The notes beneath the pieces were generated by a model. That model did no database searches. It worked only from the letters and a program-made list of their open reading frames with translations, and was not told where the DNA came from. A DNA stretch of 64,000 bases, from positions 497,317 to 561,316 of the forward strand of contig JAYKAV010002541.1 in the NCBI GenBank assembly GCA_035582835.1, given 5' to 3'. Positions 19,184-30,400 of this stretch are shown here, piece by piece. Source of the DNA: Phoebastria nigripes (Eukaryota; Chordata; Aves; Procellariiformes; Diomedeidae). The number at the start of each line of letters is the position of its first letter. The stretch's first letter is position 1. The translations under genes were made by a program, and so were the position numbers.

Positions 19184-22100
19184 CTGGAGGGCAACAGGGG
19201 ATGAGACGTGAGACCAATGCNCTTCCAACAAAGCCCAACCCCTCGCCAAACCTCCAGCTGGTGGCTGACCTCCCTCCCACCAGTGCAACAAATGGCCTGG
19301 ACTCTGCTGGACCCCAGTCCTCTCTGAGCCAAAGGCTCCAGGTCTTTGAGGCAGGAACCTCCCCCCCGGCGAAACACACACAGACACAGCTCCTCTGCGC
19401 AGGCACTCACCAATGTACTCGATTGCCTCCATGAACCAGGAGCTGATGTCAGCTTTGTGGTTATCCTCCACAGGGATACACTTGTACTGGTAGTGCCCCT
19501 CGAAGTGGTTGGGGCAGTCTGAAGAGACGTTCAGCAGGGCTGTGATGCCCAGTGCATCAAGCATGTCCCGCCGGGCGGCATGGTAGGCGCTGCCAAGGTA
19601 GAGGAAGGGAAGGATTTCCACAGGGCCACCCTGTTACAGAGAAAAACAACAGCTATGGGGGTGACCAGGGGACAGCAGTGGGTAGGGCACACATCCAGGT
19701 GGCTTGGAGGCCCTGAGCAGTGCAGGAACCTGGCACCTGATCCAGGGCCCTCAAAAGAGGGAGCAGAGGCTGCCTTTCTGAGCTGTTAAACCCATTTCAG
19801 CCCTCCCCCTCTTCGTCCTGTTCAGGAATGCAGGCAGGTGTGGTTAACAGGATTTGGGCCTGTCCACTCCCCAGGGAGCACAAACACCTGGGATCAGGAG
19901 GACCACCATGTTCTCCCATGAGAGGAAAGGGAGCAGGGCTCTGGCTCTGCAGGCCTCAGCTGAGGGAGAGCAGAGACTCCAGCAGGACCAGGTTGCAGTG
20001 CTGGAAGGAGCAGTCAAAATAGCTGAGCACTGGGCTTCTACACATACCTGGTCATGAAGGGGGGTCCCACAGGAACTGCAGCCCAAATCCAGGGGCTCGG
20101 CACTGGTGGGGGGTGACACATTGCTCAGGGACTTGGTTTTTGCACAGAATTCAGGGTACTCTGAGGAGAAGCGCTCATAACCACCTGCAAGAAGAGGCAC
20201 GAAGCATTATCCCAGGCTACATTCACTGCGGAACAGCATAGCCAGAGCTGACACGTCTCACCGTGCCCTTCGCCACTAGATGATGCTATACTGATGGAGA
20301 GTGGTCTCCTGCCCCAGGAAGAGCAACTAGGCTCCTGGCAGCAAGGGGGGAATCCTTGAGGCCCCACCACTCCCTTAGAGCAAGAGCTCCAAGAGCTCTG
20401 TAATGCTCTTGGCTGCCCAAAGTCTCTGGTCCAGGGTTTAGCCCCCTACACACCATCAGCCAAAACCCCAGACCGAGGCCAAGGCTGCTCTCTAAGATGA
20501 TGGAGAGAGGATTTGTTGCCAGCATCCTCTGACTTTAACGGGAAGGCCAAAGACTGTTCAGTTCCCAGCTTTCCTAGACACATCATCCTGCCACAAAGCA
20601 CAGGGAGGTCTCCCACTTTCCCAGGCTGACCCTGCAGCCCAGAGCTCCCAAAACAACAGGCCAGAGCCAGCTACTGGCCAGGCACAGTGAAGCTAAACCC
20701 AGAGCAAAGCTGCTCTGCAGAGAGACATGTCCGCTGCCTCTCAAGGACGTGGGTGCGACCTGAACATGGAGGTTAGCGCTCTGTGAAAGAGCGACTTGCT
20801 CCTTTGACCTGCTGCTAGGGGGATAACCAAAGGTGACCTCAGATCTTCCTAATGGCAGGCAAAACAAGAGCAAACCCCATCAACTTCCCAGGAGAGGGAA
20901 ACTGTAGTGTTGGCTGCAAATAAACACTTCTGGTGAGATTTCCTTCTCTCATTCNAATGAAATCAACAACCCTGACATCCTTGTAGAGCCTGACCTTGAG
21001 CCTTAGAACCAACAGAAATCAGGTATTTTACTATCACCACAGGAATCTAGCTAGACCAAGCCCTGACTCCCAGGATAGCTCCTGAAGACTCACCCCAACT
21101 GCAGGACCTATGTCTGCAGATTTGGGCTTGCCAGAGCACACACAGCAGGACACGTATTCTTTATCCAGCCTTAGCTCTGAGACTGCCCTGAACAAGGCTG
21201 GATGTTCAAAAGACCAGTGGATGNAAGTGTCTCCAGCAAAGCAGCCCAGGAATCCCTAGGCAGCTAGAGACCAATATTGCCAGCATCCCAGTGTCCTTTA
21301 TGGTTTCCTCCCCCTACACAAGGAAGGTNTCTAGTACCTTAAAGCAGAAACATACATATGCATCACTGAATTTGCATTGTCCCTCCCACGTGAGCAGGAC
21401 AGTTTGCAGAGGCTGCTTATCCATGGCCTGACATCCCTTTGCAGACCTACTGGTTTGGTTTGAAGGAGCACCCAAAATCAAGTGCCCCTGTTAAACATCT
21501 TCAGGATGGTCTGACCCTAAAATCCCAGGATCTACCACATCCTACTCTGGTGGCCATCACACCATCCTGNGAGGGAGAAGCTGCCCAGGGTGATGTGCGG
21601 AAACGGGCTCCCTCCTTAAAAAGGCAAAGCAACCCTTTCAAACAGTCAAAGATGTTTCTCTTCAATGTATCTCATCACATCTAATGCTTGTTCAACTCAA
21701 GCACCACAGCCAGCAACTCCATCCAGGGGTGTGCAGATGCTGGCTGTGCATGCAGGCCCTGCCCGGCATAGGAACCACGCTGTGTGGGTGCCCATCGCCA
21801 AGCAACACCCAGCCAGGCTGTTTCACAGGGAACCTGGCAGCAGTCAGATCTGCACAAAACAGATCCGGGTCTTCATCGTGACCTGCACCCAACAAACTTG
21901 CATTTGGACAGGCACAGTGCTGGGTTAGCATGGCTCTTGTGAAAGCAGAGTGAGCTCAATGATTTTAGTAGCTCTGTGGTAAGTGAGGAAGAGGTCTCTA
22001 GTGCCAAGACTGAGTCGCTAGGAGCCCGTTCCTTAAAAAGAAAAGACTGGAAACCCCAAACAACCTCCCATGAGAACCACAGGGGCACCAGAAGCCCTCA

Positions 22101-23610
22101 GTTTCTGGCCACCCTTGAAGCACAGCAGCATCTCCTGCCACATGCGTGGCTCCCAGCACCACGACGGCTTGTAGCGAAGGACCCGAAAGCATTTTCCCGA
22201 GCGAGCCCTTGCTGTGCAGGCACTCCCGCAGCAGCGCATCATATCGCATCCTTGGAACAGCTCCTGCTGTTTTTACTGTATCTAGTACAACAGAAGCGCT
22301 AGCTCCTCCATCTATCAAGCTTCTTAATGGATTTGCTACTCTGCATACGCATCCTCACCCCTGCTGTAAGTAAACCAAGGAATAAATTAACTCTCAGGCT
22401 GTAAACAAAAAAGAAAAAACCCCACAGAGCTCATCCAGGAGCCCCAGCTGAGCATCCCCCTTCCCTAAATCATCTCACGGCAACTCTCAGGACCAGCAGC
22501 TCCAACTGCTCACAGCGTCTCATTTAACACATGCCGATGCTGAGAGCGCGGCAGGGGGAAAGCCCCGATTCCTGCTGTAGTCGCAAAAGGAACACAGAGG
22601 CGTCCTGGGGGGTTCTGCCCACTGCAAAGGGGCATCGGCGTGACACCAGGTATTTGGTCCTACACAAATACCTCCTCTGCACCGTGGGGCTGGGGATGCA
22701 CTCAAACAAAGAGGGGGGATCCCCCCGCTTCCATCAGGAGTGGCTTGTGCCGTTGGGTTTGCACCTTGTCCCCCGGGGCTCTGCGTGCCCCCCCAGTCCA
22801 GCCCGCGGCCGGTCCCAGGCAGAGGCACGGGGGGCCTGCCCCACCGCTCGCTCAGCCTGAGGCGGCTCGGGCCGCGTTTCTCTCGGGCCACCCACGCGCG
22901 GGGTGGATGGCCGCGCTGCCGACTGTCCCAGGACCCCACCTCCGGGGCCACAGCCTCGCTGGGTGCGCCCCCCAAACCAGCACCCACAACCCGCCCCGTG
23001 CCGCCGGCTCCCAACTTCTGGCAGGACAGCCGGCAGGAGGAAGAGCGGGAACGGGGCGCAGCGCGGCCAGGCCCCCACCCCCGGGGCCGGGGCCGCCCGC
23101 GGCCGGGAGCACCGCGAGGCGCGGGGCGGCGGGGGGCGCTGCCCGCGGCCAGGTCCCGCCAGCCACCCCCGGGGTCCCCCCAGCCCCCGGCCGGGCCCCC
23201 CCGCCCCCCGCCGTACCTGCCAGGAGGCGGATGTCGGCGCGCGCCGTGTCGCGGCGGAGCGCGCGCACCACCAGCGCCACGGTGCTGTCCTCGCGCAGGG
23301 CCTCCGCGCGTGGGCTGCGCTCGTCGTACACCACCACGGCGGCGTACAGCCCGGCGCGCAGCCGCGCCCGCACCTCGCCCTCGGCCGGCAGGATCTGCTC
23401 CAGGCTGACGGCCCCCTTGGCCCGCCGCCGCACGATCGTGTTGCAGCGCACGTTGAGCGCCCCGCGGATGTGGCCGGCGCTGTGCGCCAGGAAGGGCCGG
23501 CAGTCCAGCACCAGGCACCGCCCGGGGCCGCCGGGGCCGGCCTCGTCGCGGCACACCAGGCGCCGCAGCGCGCTGCCCTCCATCTCCCGCAGCCCCTCGG
23601 TGGCCACCAT
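18798..23610 (-). CDS. DUSP4: Dual-specificity phosphatase 4 (MKP-2), complete, 4 exons
   Basis: Nuclear phosphatase that removes phosphate from Thr and Tyr of ERK, JNK and p38. Join on the - strand: 23610-23217, 20184-20048, 19630-19411, 19183-18798. This gives 1137 nt and 378 residues (human 394). All introns are GT-AG with consistent phases (1, 0, 1). The N-terminal rhodanese/CH2 domain carries the MAPK docking motif RRRAKG (residues 61-66). The catalytic domain has [18 protein letters not shown], the general acid Asp233 in PVEDNHKAD, and the signature HCQAGISR with Cys264 (codon 19145-19143). It ends [23 protein letters not shown] and the [11 protein letters not shown] tail match DUSP4 and not DUSP1. 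The start has a G at -3 and a G at +4 and matches the human N-terminus. It converges on TNKS. Confidence 0.97.
19184..19410 (-). other. DUSP4 intron 3, 227 bp
   Basis: Short GT-AG intron with one N at 19221. The open frames that run through it join exon sequence to intron and are not real. Confidence 0.92.
19411..19630 (-). CDS. DUSP4: DUSP4 exon 3 (first half of catalytic domain)
   Basis: 220 bp, acceptor TAACAG and donor GTGAGT. It encodes [20 protein letters not shown] through [10 protein letters not shown], including the general acid aspartate in PVEDNHKAD. The last base is the first of a split aspartate codon. Confidence 0.97.
19631..20047 (-). other. DUSP4 intron 2, 417 bp
   Basis: GT-AG intron between exons 2 and 3. 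Nothing else is recognised in it. Confidence 0.9.
20048..20184 (-). CDS. DUSP4: DUSP4 exon 2 (end of CH2 domain and linker)
   Basis: 137 bp, acceptor CTTGCAG and donor GTATGT. It encodes [17 protein letters not shown], then a proline/serine linker and [14 protein letters not shown], ending on a codon boundary. Confidence 0.95.
20185..23216 (-). other. DUSP4 intron 1, 3032 bp
   Basis: The 5' 400 bp belongs to the CpG island. The rest is unique sequence with Ns at 20955, 21224, 21329 and 21571. No repeat family or embedded gene is seen. Long open frames near 22.6-23.2 kb exist only because GC-rich DNA lacks stops. Confidence 0.8.
23217..23610 (-). CDS. DUSP4: DUSP4 exon 1 (start, rhodanese/CH2 domain, docking motif)
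   Basis: 394 coding bp, 131 codons plus one base, donor GTACGG. ATG at 23610-23608 opens [18 protein letters not shown]. The domain includes [18 protein letters not shown] and the basic docking motif at 23430-23413. Very GC-rich, inside a CpG island. It is shorter than the human N-terminal region by about 16 residues, which accounts for the whole length difference if the rest aligns without gaps. Confidence 0.95.
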
Positions 23611-23714
23611 GGCGGAGGCGGAGGCGGCGGGGCCCTGCGCCCGGTGCCGGTGCCGCTCGCGCACCCCCGCGCGCGCGGCGGAGCCTTTACTACCCGGCGG
23701 CGGCCGGCGCGCGC

Positions 23715-23739
23715 GCCCCCGCCCCGCCCCGCCCCGCCC
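23715..23739 (-). promoter_or_regulatory. Four tandem GC boxes (Sp1/KLF type)
   Basis: Repeated CCCCGCC on the + strand (GGCGGGG toward DUSP4), about 105-130 bp upstream of the DUSP4 ATG. Typical of TATA-less CpG-island promoters. Confidence 0.65.
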
Positions 23740-23794
23740 ATTCATCCCGCGCCGGGGCCGCATGAATGGACGGAAGGCGGCGGGCGGGCGCGGG

Positions 23795-23802
23795 CGACGT
23801 CA
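23795..23802 (-). promoter_or_regulatory. CRE-like site (TGACGTCG)
   Basis: On the DUSP4 strand it reads TGACGTCG, one base from the full CREB/ATF palindrome TGACGTCA and with an intact TGACG half-site, about 190 bp upstream of the ATG. Plausible for an immediate-early gene. Function is inferred. Confidence 0.5.
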
Positions 23803-23841
23803 CCGCCTCCATTCACAAAAATCCGGCCTCTCCGCCAGCCG

Positions 23842-23849
23842 GCCATCTT
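23842..23849 (-). promoter_or_regulatory. YY1-like motif (AAGATGGC)
   Basis: Reads AAGATGGC on the DUSP4 strand, matching the core of the YY1 initiator-type element, about 235 bp upstream of the ATG. A single short motif, so weak. Confidence 0.3.
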
Positions 23850-23938
23850 CTCCTCGGTTTGTCAATGGGGGAGAGCGGCGCCGCGCCTTTGCCGCCGCGG
23901 GGCAGGGGGTGTCACCCCCGCCGGGACCCCCTCCAGGT

Positions 23939-24125
23939 CACACGGACTGCAGGGCACACGTGCGTGCACACATGTACACGTGCACGTACACGCACCGCTG
24001 GGCACACACGCACACGCATATATGCACACGCTGCAGGGCACACACGCGTGCACCGGCGCACCGTAGAGCACACGCGCACACACACACACACATCGCCGGG
24101 CAGACACGCAGGCACACGCTGCACA
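23939..24125. repeat. CA/CG-rich degenerate tandem repeat
   Basis: About 190 bp of interspersed CACACA, CACGTG and CACGCA units with recurring CTGCAGGGCACAC segments (near 23947, 24030), and a pure (CA)7 near 24075. It borders the CpG island upstream of DUSP4. Mostly alternating purine-pyrimidine. Confidence 0.85.
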
Positions 24126-24129
24126 CGCT

Positions 24130-27100
24130 CCTCTTTCCTCCCTTGTCCCTTAGCTCCCGATCAGGCATTAAGCAGGGCCCGCTGAACGCTCTGCAGGGTC
24201 CCTCTGACTGCGTTATCTGCCACCACCGCGTTTTCCCTGTCAGAAAATGACAGCTCGTTAGCTGCAAAGCCTTAAAAACAAACCACAGCAGCCTGTCTGG
24301 GAAGCAGTCCCATGGAAGGCTCTCTGATTTCATTCTTCAAATGAATGAAACTCCAAACTATTTTTGGCTAAAAGCCAAAGGAGCAAATTCAGAGCCCTGA
24401 AGTGACCTCAAGAGGGTCTCCCCGTAACCACCACCTAAACACCAAGCAACCATTTCACCCAGAAGTCTCCTTTAGGGCTGCTTTCAAACTAAAGCAATGC
24501 TGCAAACCCCAACACCAGCAACTGTGCTCAAGGCATTTCCTGCAAACAGATGCTGGCCAGTCCCAGGTGAGTCTGCTTCAGAGACCAGAAGGGGCTCAGC
24601 TACCCAGATGTGGACCTGGACGTGGTGGGAGTAAGGTTAAGGGCCCAATGGTTATCCAAGGCCACCTGCCCCGGTCACTACTTTCCACAGAGGGCAGCAT
24701 TTGGACAGGCAGCTTGACCTCCCCTCCCCTGCATGCCCGGTAGCTGTTTATTTGGGCAAGGCAGGGTAACACCTTGCTGTGCGTGCCTACCTGGGAGGAA
24801 TCCAGCCTACCACACACGTTCGAGGCCCACAGCTGGTGACACTCCTGTGTCCTGCTGCTGCCTCTCCCTTACACTCTGCTCTCTGACCACTGCCAGGTTG
24901 TCCCCTCCATCTGCGTCAGCCTGATCTTTGTACCCCTGGCTTTTGTGTGCAGTGCCAAGCCTTTGCCAGCCAAGCCGAATCAGATATTAGCTATGGGGGA
25001 AACATAGCTGCCATTTGTTCAGTACACCCCATTCCAGGAATGTATTTGTTTGAGCCCGTTGCCTAATACAACAGGGGTGGAAGGCTAATTTTCCCCCAAT
25101 CCAACCTGCGTCAGACACAAAGAAAGAAGAAACCTGTTTCTACTGAACCAAAGCAGACTCTGACTGGCCAGCGACATGCCAGGGACATGCTTTCCTCCTT
25201 TACAGAATGCTGTCAGAGATCAAAAAACTCAAACTGAGAATCTGATTTCAAACTAACTAAAAATTACGGTCTCGTAGCAACATGACTTGAACTCAAGTCG
25301 GACCATCAAAAATGTCTTAGGAAGTTTTACTCAAGAGCTGATGCCAAAATATGCTGTTTTCTTTGTGCATCTCGGGCAGGAGATGTTGGCCACTAGCACG
25401 TGATGAGCTAGCCTGCTGTCTTCGATGCCTTCTGCACTATTCACTCCAGCTTTCACACTAAAATTGGAAGACCAAGGGCACAGAGCATATGTCCTTGGAG
25501 GCAGGGCCTGACATCCTAATTTTTCCCTTTCTGGTCCAGCATGTGACTGGGCCAAACTGGTCTGAGGTGGGAGAGGAAGGCAACATTGGCATGGGTAGAG
25601 GAGGGGGGATTTGGGCTGCTGCCCCTGGATGTTTGCATGAGCATTGATGGAGGACATTATTTCTGAATGGAGCATGGATGGATGTGTGTGCATGTGCATC
25701 TGATGGAGATTTCCAAGTGTTTCCACGTGCCTGAACCCTCCTCTCCCCGTTGTGCATCCCTTCCTGCTGTCTGGGTGGAGGTTGCAGGTTCTTGGCTCTT
25801 TCTTCTTGGAAAATAAACTGCACCCAGCCAGGCTGCTGGAACTGCCATTGCGCAGCTACGCTAGCCGTTCTCACGGCTGTGCTCCTGGTTGGTCACGTCT
25901 GGAGCTGACGCTGTGGTGGGGATGGTGGCTCACAGACAGCTGGCAGTGGAGAAATTGAACCCGAAGGTGAGAGTGCCCAAGCCGGACCAAGTCAATGCTG
26001 CCCAGCTGGGATCCACCACTGGAGGAAAAGAGGGATCTCCCTCACTGCGGTTAGCTCAAAAGGAGATCTAGTTAACTTTGTCTGTGGAGGTGTTATGATG
26101 GGACAACAAAGAGCCACCAGAAATGCTTGCAAGGCAGAAGCACAAGGCAAAAGAAGCAGCACAATTACCTAGGGTGGAGGGGCAGGAGGGGCAGAAAGGA
26201 TTGGGGAAAGGGGGAGGGATGGGGATGGGAGAAGGCCATACGGCTTCATGTCCTGACTTTGCAAACCTGGAGAAGCGTGAAAGCGAATATTCCTGTGAAA
26301 CAGCATCCATATGGCNCAAACTGAAATATATCCTGCTGGAAAACAAACAACCAAAAGAAAAGAGAGAGAGCAAGAGACATTCATTTCCTTCGCAACAGAG
26401 TCAAAGAATTGTCTTTTATAGGGCCCTGGCCAGAAGAGGCAATTGTGGAAGGAGGCTGGAGGGAAATGAATTGTCAAAGGAAGCGCATATCTGGATGATT
26501 AAATGTCAATATGTACCTTGAATTAAGGAAGAGGAATTTACGCCTCATCTCGCTGTGGCAGTGAAAACTAAATTAGAGCCAGGCTGTAAATTTGCCATCC
26601 AATAGACACCAATTTGTTTGGCTATCTAAATGCTTTTCCTGCCCAGAGAAATGCTGAAGCACGAGTCCCCCTGGGTGGGCAATGGCTGCTGTGGGCAGCT
26701 GGTAAGCTGCTGAGCTCAGCGAGCCCTCTGGGCTCCTCCAGGCTTTCCTGGCGCTGCTCCCCCCCNGCTCCTGGCCCCAGCATGCACACGTGGGGTCCTG
26801 GCGTGCTGCGTCACGCCACAGGTCTCAGCTACCTAGCAGATGTGCCTGCCTCTGTGCCGCCTGGGCTGGAACACAGGCCAGGATTTTGTTATGCTGGAGT
26901 TTTCCCAAGAAAATTCCCTCTGTCCTCCCGGTCAGCCGGCTGTATGGCTGCGGATGGACGAAGCACAGAGCTGTATCCCCGCTACTCTTGGCACGTGGCA
27001 GAGGTTGCAGCATAAGGATGCTGCCGCCTTCCCCCAGCAGCTCCCAGCGGTTAGCCGAAGGGTTGAGTGATTTGCCCTGGCATGCGCAGGAAGCCTTTGG

Positions 27101-27300
27101 CAGAAATGAAAGGCAGAATCAAGGTCTTAACAACTTGCAAGTCTGCACTTACCCACAAAACCCGGCCTTCCNGGAGTGCCGTGGGGTCATTGCTCCCTTT
27201 TGTCCTCACACAGCACCTTACGGGGCTCCTTTCATGGCATCTCTCTGTCTCACAGCTTTCCAGGCTGGGGAAAGCATCCTCCTGTCTGCAAAGGGCAGTG
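24130..27300. other. Gene-free upstream region, part 1
   Basis: No exon, repeat family or RNA gene recognised. It contains a G-rich quadruplex-type block at 26171-26229 and Ns at 26315, 26766 and 27172. Open frames up to 180 codons have no domain, low-complexity composition and no neighbouring splice structure. Confidence 0.6.
26203..26229 (+). other. G-quadruplex motif
   Basis: Five G runs (26203-26206, 26210-26214, 26216-26218, 26221-26224, 26227-26229) separated by 1-3 bases (AAA, A, AT, AT). This meets the usual G3+N1-7 pattern, with further GGGG runs just upstream at 26179 and 26188. Confidence 0.75.
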
Positions 27301-27440
27301 TAGCAGTGAGAGAGTTAACAGATTCATGTTAATAAATTCAGGCTCTCTTTTCCTCTAGGGCATATTTGCATATTAATGGAGGGGAATTGTAACGAACCTG
27401 TCTAGGGAGGCTAAAGGGAAAATTATGCAAGGTTGGCTGA
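27300..27440. promoter_or_regulatory. Candidate conserved element with octamer/homeobox motif
   Basis: AT-rich block in GC-richer surroundings, containing the octamer ATTTGCAT (27364-27371) running directly into ATTAAT (27372-27377), a POU/homeobox-type composite. It also contains AATTATGCAAG. No coding potential. Conservation not checked. Confidence 0.3.
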
Positions 27441-30400
27441 GAAGGTGGAGGAGGGGAAAATGTTCATTTCCAGTTCTTTCCAACCCCTCAGCTGCAAAAG
27501 CATGTGAGCAACCTGAGCTCCAGGGCAGCGCCTTGCCGAGTGGGACACCCTGGGAGTGAAGGGAGTACCTGAGTGCAGGTAGCTATTCGGACCCACCTGC
27601 ATCGCTCCTACGCTGGCTTCTCATGGACCTGCTAAGCTTCACATTGCCCCAGACACACTTTTATTTTAAACCCAGGGCCACAACAGCAGATTTCAGCAAG
27701 CATGTCCCTAATTATCGCCCTGTCCTCCAAGGCATCCGGGTAAAATGCAGCTCTTGGTGGGCTGTCAGCAGAGCAGCTCNTCCACAACTCATTTTCAGCA
27801 GAGGATCTCTCAGTGCTTTTCAGCAGCACTGTGCTTGGTGCAGGGGGCGATGGAGCCAGGGAAGAGGCATTGACCCAAGTGGCCCAAGCCATTTTCTGCT
27901 GCAGGTGTGGTTTCCTCTCTCTCTCTCCCCCCTGCCTTTTGCCACTGCCTCATCTCTGCCTGTAGAAGTCAATGCAGCTCCAACCACATTGGGTGAGAAA
28001 CGTGAGGTCTGATCCAGGATGGTCAATGAACAGGAGCAGGATTTTAAGAGGATATATGGCTTCTGCTAGATGGTTAGCTCAGGACTGGTGTTGGTGGGGG
28101 GGTTCTGCAACAGGCCTAAGTGCCGCCTGTGGAAGCAAAGAGGCTCCCTCCCCGAAATCCCCATGCTGTTTCTTTTTGACCTGCTTGGTTTTGGGGGGAG
28201 GTGGGTGGGGAAACAAACTGCAGGGTGTGGAGGTTAGCTGCTGGCAGCATTCCTGAGGACTGGATGGTGGGTAAGGGCCCGCAGATCTGATGCATCACTC
28301 CAGCTTGGAAGGATTTAGGAGCCCATTGGCCCCACAGACGTGGCAGACCTGCCCCTCAATATCACCAGGACCCAGAGACCAGCCCTGATACAGGGCCCAG
28401 CAGGTGCGAAGCCAGGCTGGCTGTCCCCTGGGCAGAGCATCTTCCTGCACGTGGTTCAATTTGAGTGGTGCCCGGTTAGATGCAGGGTCGTTGCTGGAAG
28501 TTTCTACAGCCTTGGCATACAAGGGCAAGCCACATCAGTAGCTGCTTCCTGACATAAGAATCTGCATGAGCTCTCCTTGACATTTTGTCATTTTTGATAT
28601 AACTGTGGTGCTGTGCTGGCTGTCAGACCCCATCAGTACCCTGTGCCCATCGCCTTCAGTCTCCTGCCTTCTCCAAAAGCTTTCCCCATTCCAGGTGTCG
28701 GGACACACATGGTCTGTGGTCATGTTATTACAACCACAGATTATAAAGCAGATGTGTAACTGAGGTGGATAAAACAAGCACATGGGTCCCTTAAACCCAA
28801 AATTTCAAGTGCCATGGGGATTAGACTAATATCTTGGCTGCAGGATTTGGGGATGCAGCAGAGCCAGAGAAGTGAATCTGTGGAAGCAAGCTGATCCCCT
28901 CCTCTCAGTTTGCTGTGAGACAGACTCAGTGTAAAGGATCAGCTTTGGAAACTAGACTGAAGCAGTAAGGGATGCAGCATTTTAACCTTTAACATAACCT
29001 GTGACATTTTGCCTTAACACACATTGGATCCCACGTGGCTGTGAAGCCCTGAAAGCCTCCTGAAAGCTCTCTAGCCCTAGTGCAGTATTTAATTGCAGGC
29101 ATGCAGATCCTAGCAGCTGCCTTCTTTGGGGACATTGCTGTTTGCAAGTTGAAAGAGAAATGCCTCACTTGAATTTCCCAGTGTTTGGTTAAGCATACAG
29201 CCTCGGTGATAGGATTGAAGCTGAGCTTTGAATGACGTTTTTTGCTAGGAAGAAAGGGCTGGGGAAGAGACATTCTCCCTTGGGCTTAAGATCATAAATA
29301 AGACAGTGTTATGTAAGTGTGACTATAACCTATTTATACATAGTGTCAGACTCATACAATCAGGCTATAAATGACAAATCTCCCACTAATTTCTATGAAT
29401 ATAACAGTGGTACCTATCTGAGTTTTGAAACAGCAGGGGAAATGTGTGTTGTTCTGTGTCAGCAGTAACTGGGACTCCCCTCCAAATTATACTGAGNGAG
29501 GGGTGACTTGTGTCTGGCACTTCTTCTTACACAGGCACAGTGGGTGCAATTGGCTTCAGGCAGCTGCCTTGCACCCGTTCCTGATCCCAAGGCCCAAATG
29601 GCAGGCACCAGGGGAATGGAAACCTGCTGCCTTTCCTGGGCTCTTGTCCCTCAAAGAGTGGGCCAGGTGGGAGCTGGGATCCTCAGAGGCTCTTTCAACA
29701 GGACTGTGCCCTGTTATGAGGCATGGAGATGCTGAGTGTTCACCCATGGGAGCCAACAGTGTCAGCTAGCAAGGTCAAACCAACATAAGGAGCACCGGCT
29801 CACACACAGTGTTAACCAGGAGAACGCCTCGCTGCAGGACCCTGTGCGCGCTCAGAGTTTACAGGGATTCAAAACCAAAAGGATAAATTCCTGGAAGCAA
29901 AGCTTATGGGGGGTTACTAAACACAGGAGATTGCTGAGCCAGAAATGTTCAAGACTAGAAGTGTGGCTGGAGTCCTTATGGCATACACTTTGTCCCTAAT
30001 ATTGGTGCTGCTCAGTGTAAAGCTGCTGAGCAGAGTGGTTTGACTCAAAATGGCCACACATAGGCTAATGCAGCCTTAGCTCTGTGGGTCTAACTTGGCT
30101 GGCACGGCCTGATGCCTGCCTGGGATCAAGATAATGGCAACCGTATATAAAGAATCAAAGGAAGATTCAAACCCAGAAATGACTCCTAAGGCACAGAGAA
30201 GCAGTCATCATAATTTCGACCAGACAAAACTCCAAATCAGGTTCAAGTTTAAAGCCAGGCTTTTTCCTTCTCCATCACCTCCCAGTCTGGGCTCTGCCTT
30301 GAGCACTGTCTCAGCATGACAAACAATTGCACATCACTGCTTCTCCCAGGGTNCCTCTCGTGGCCCCTGTGCCAGCCGTGGACTCTGGAGACCTGAGCAT

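Larger units (their letters stand above)
22790..23940 (-). promoter_or_regulatory. CpG island and DUSP4 promoter region
   Basis: Very GC-rich block with dense CpG covering the start of intron 1, exon 1 and about 330 bp upstream. There is no TATA box at a convincing distance from the ATG. Four tandem CCCCGCC units lie upstream, and the island stops where CA-rich repeats begin near 23940. The transcription start cannot be placed from sequence alone. Confidence 0.8.

Noticed and set aside
22520..23741. Long - strand frames (335 and 344 codons) overlapping DUSP4 exon 1
   Set aside because: They are other frames of the same GC-rich block. The DUSP4 frame is fixed by similarity and splice phase.
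22640..24250. 536-codon open frame on the + strand across the DUSP4 CpG island
   Set aside because: GC-rich DNA has few stops. The frame is antisense to exon 1, is proline/arginine/alanine-rich, has no domain, and ends in the CA-repeat.
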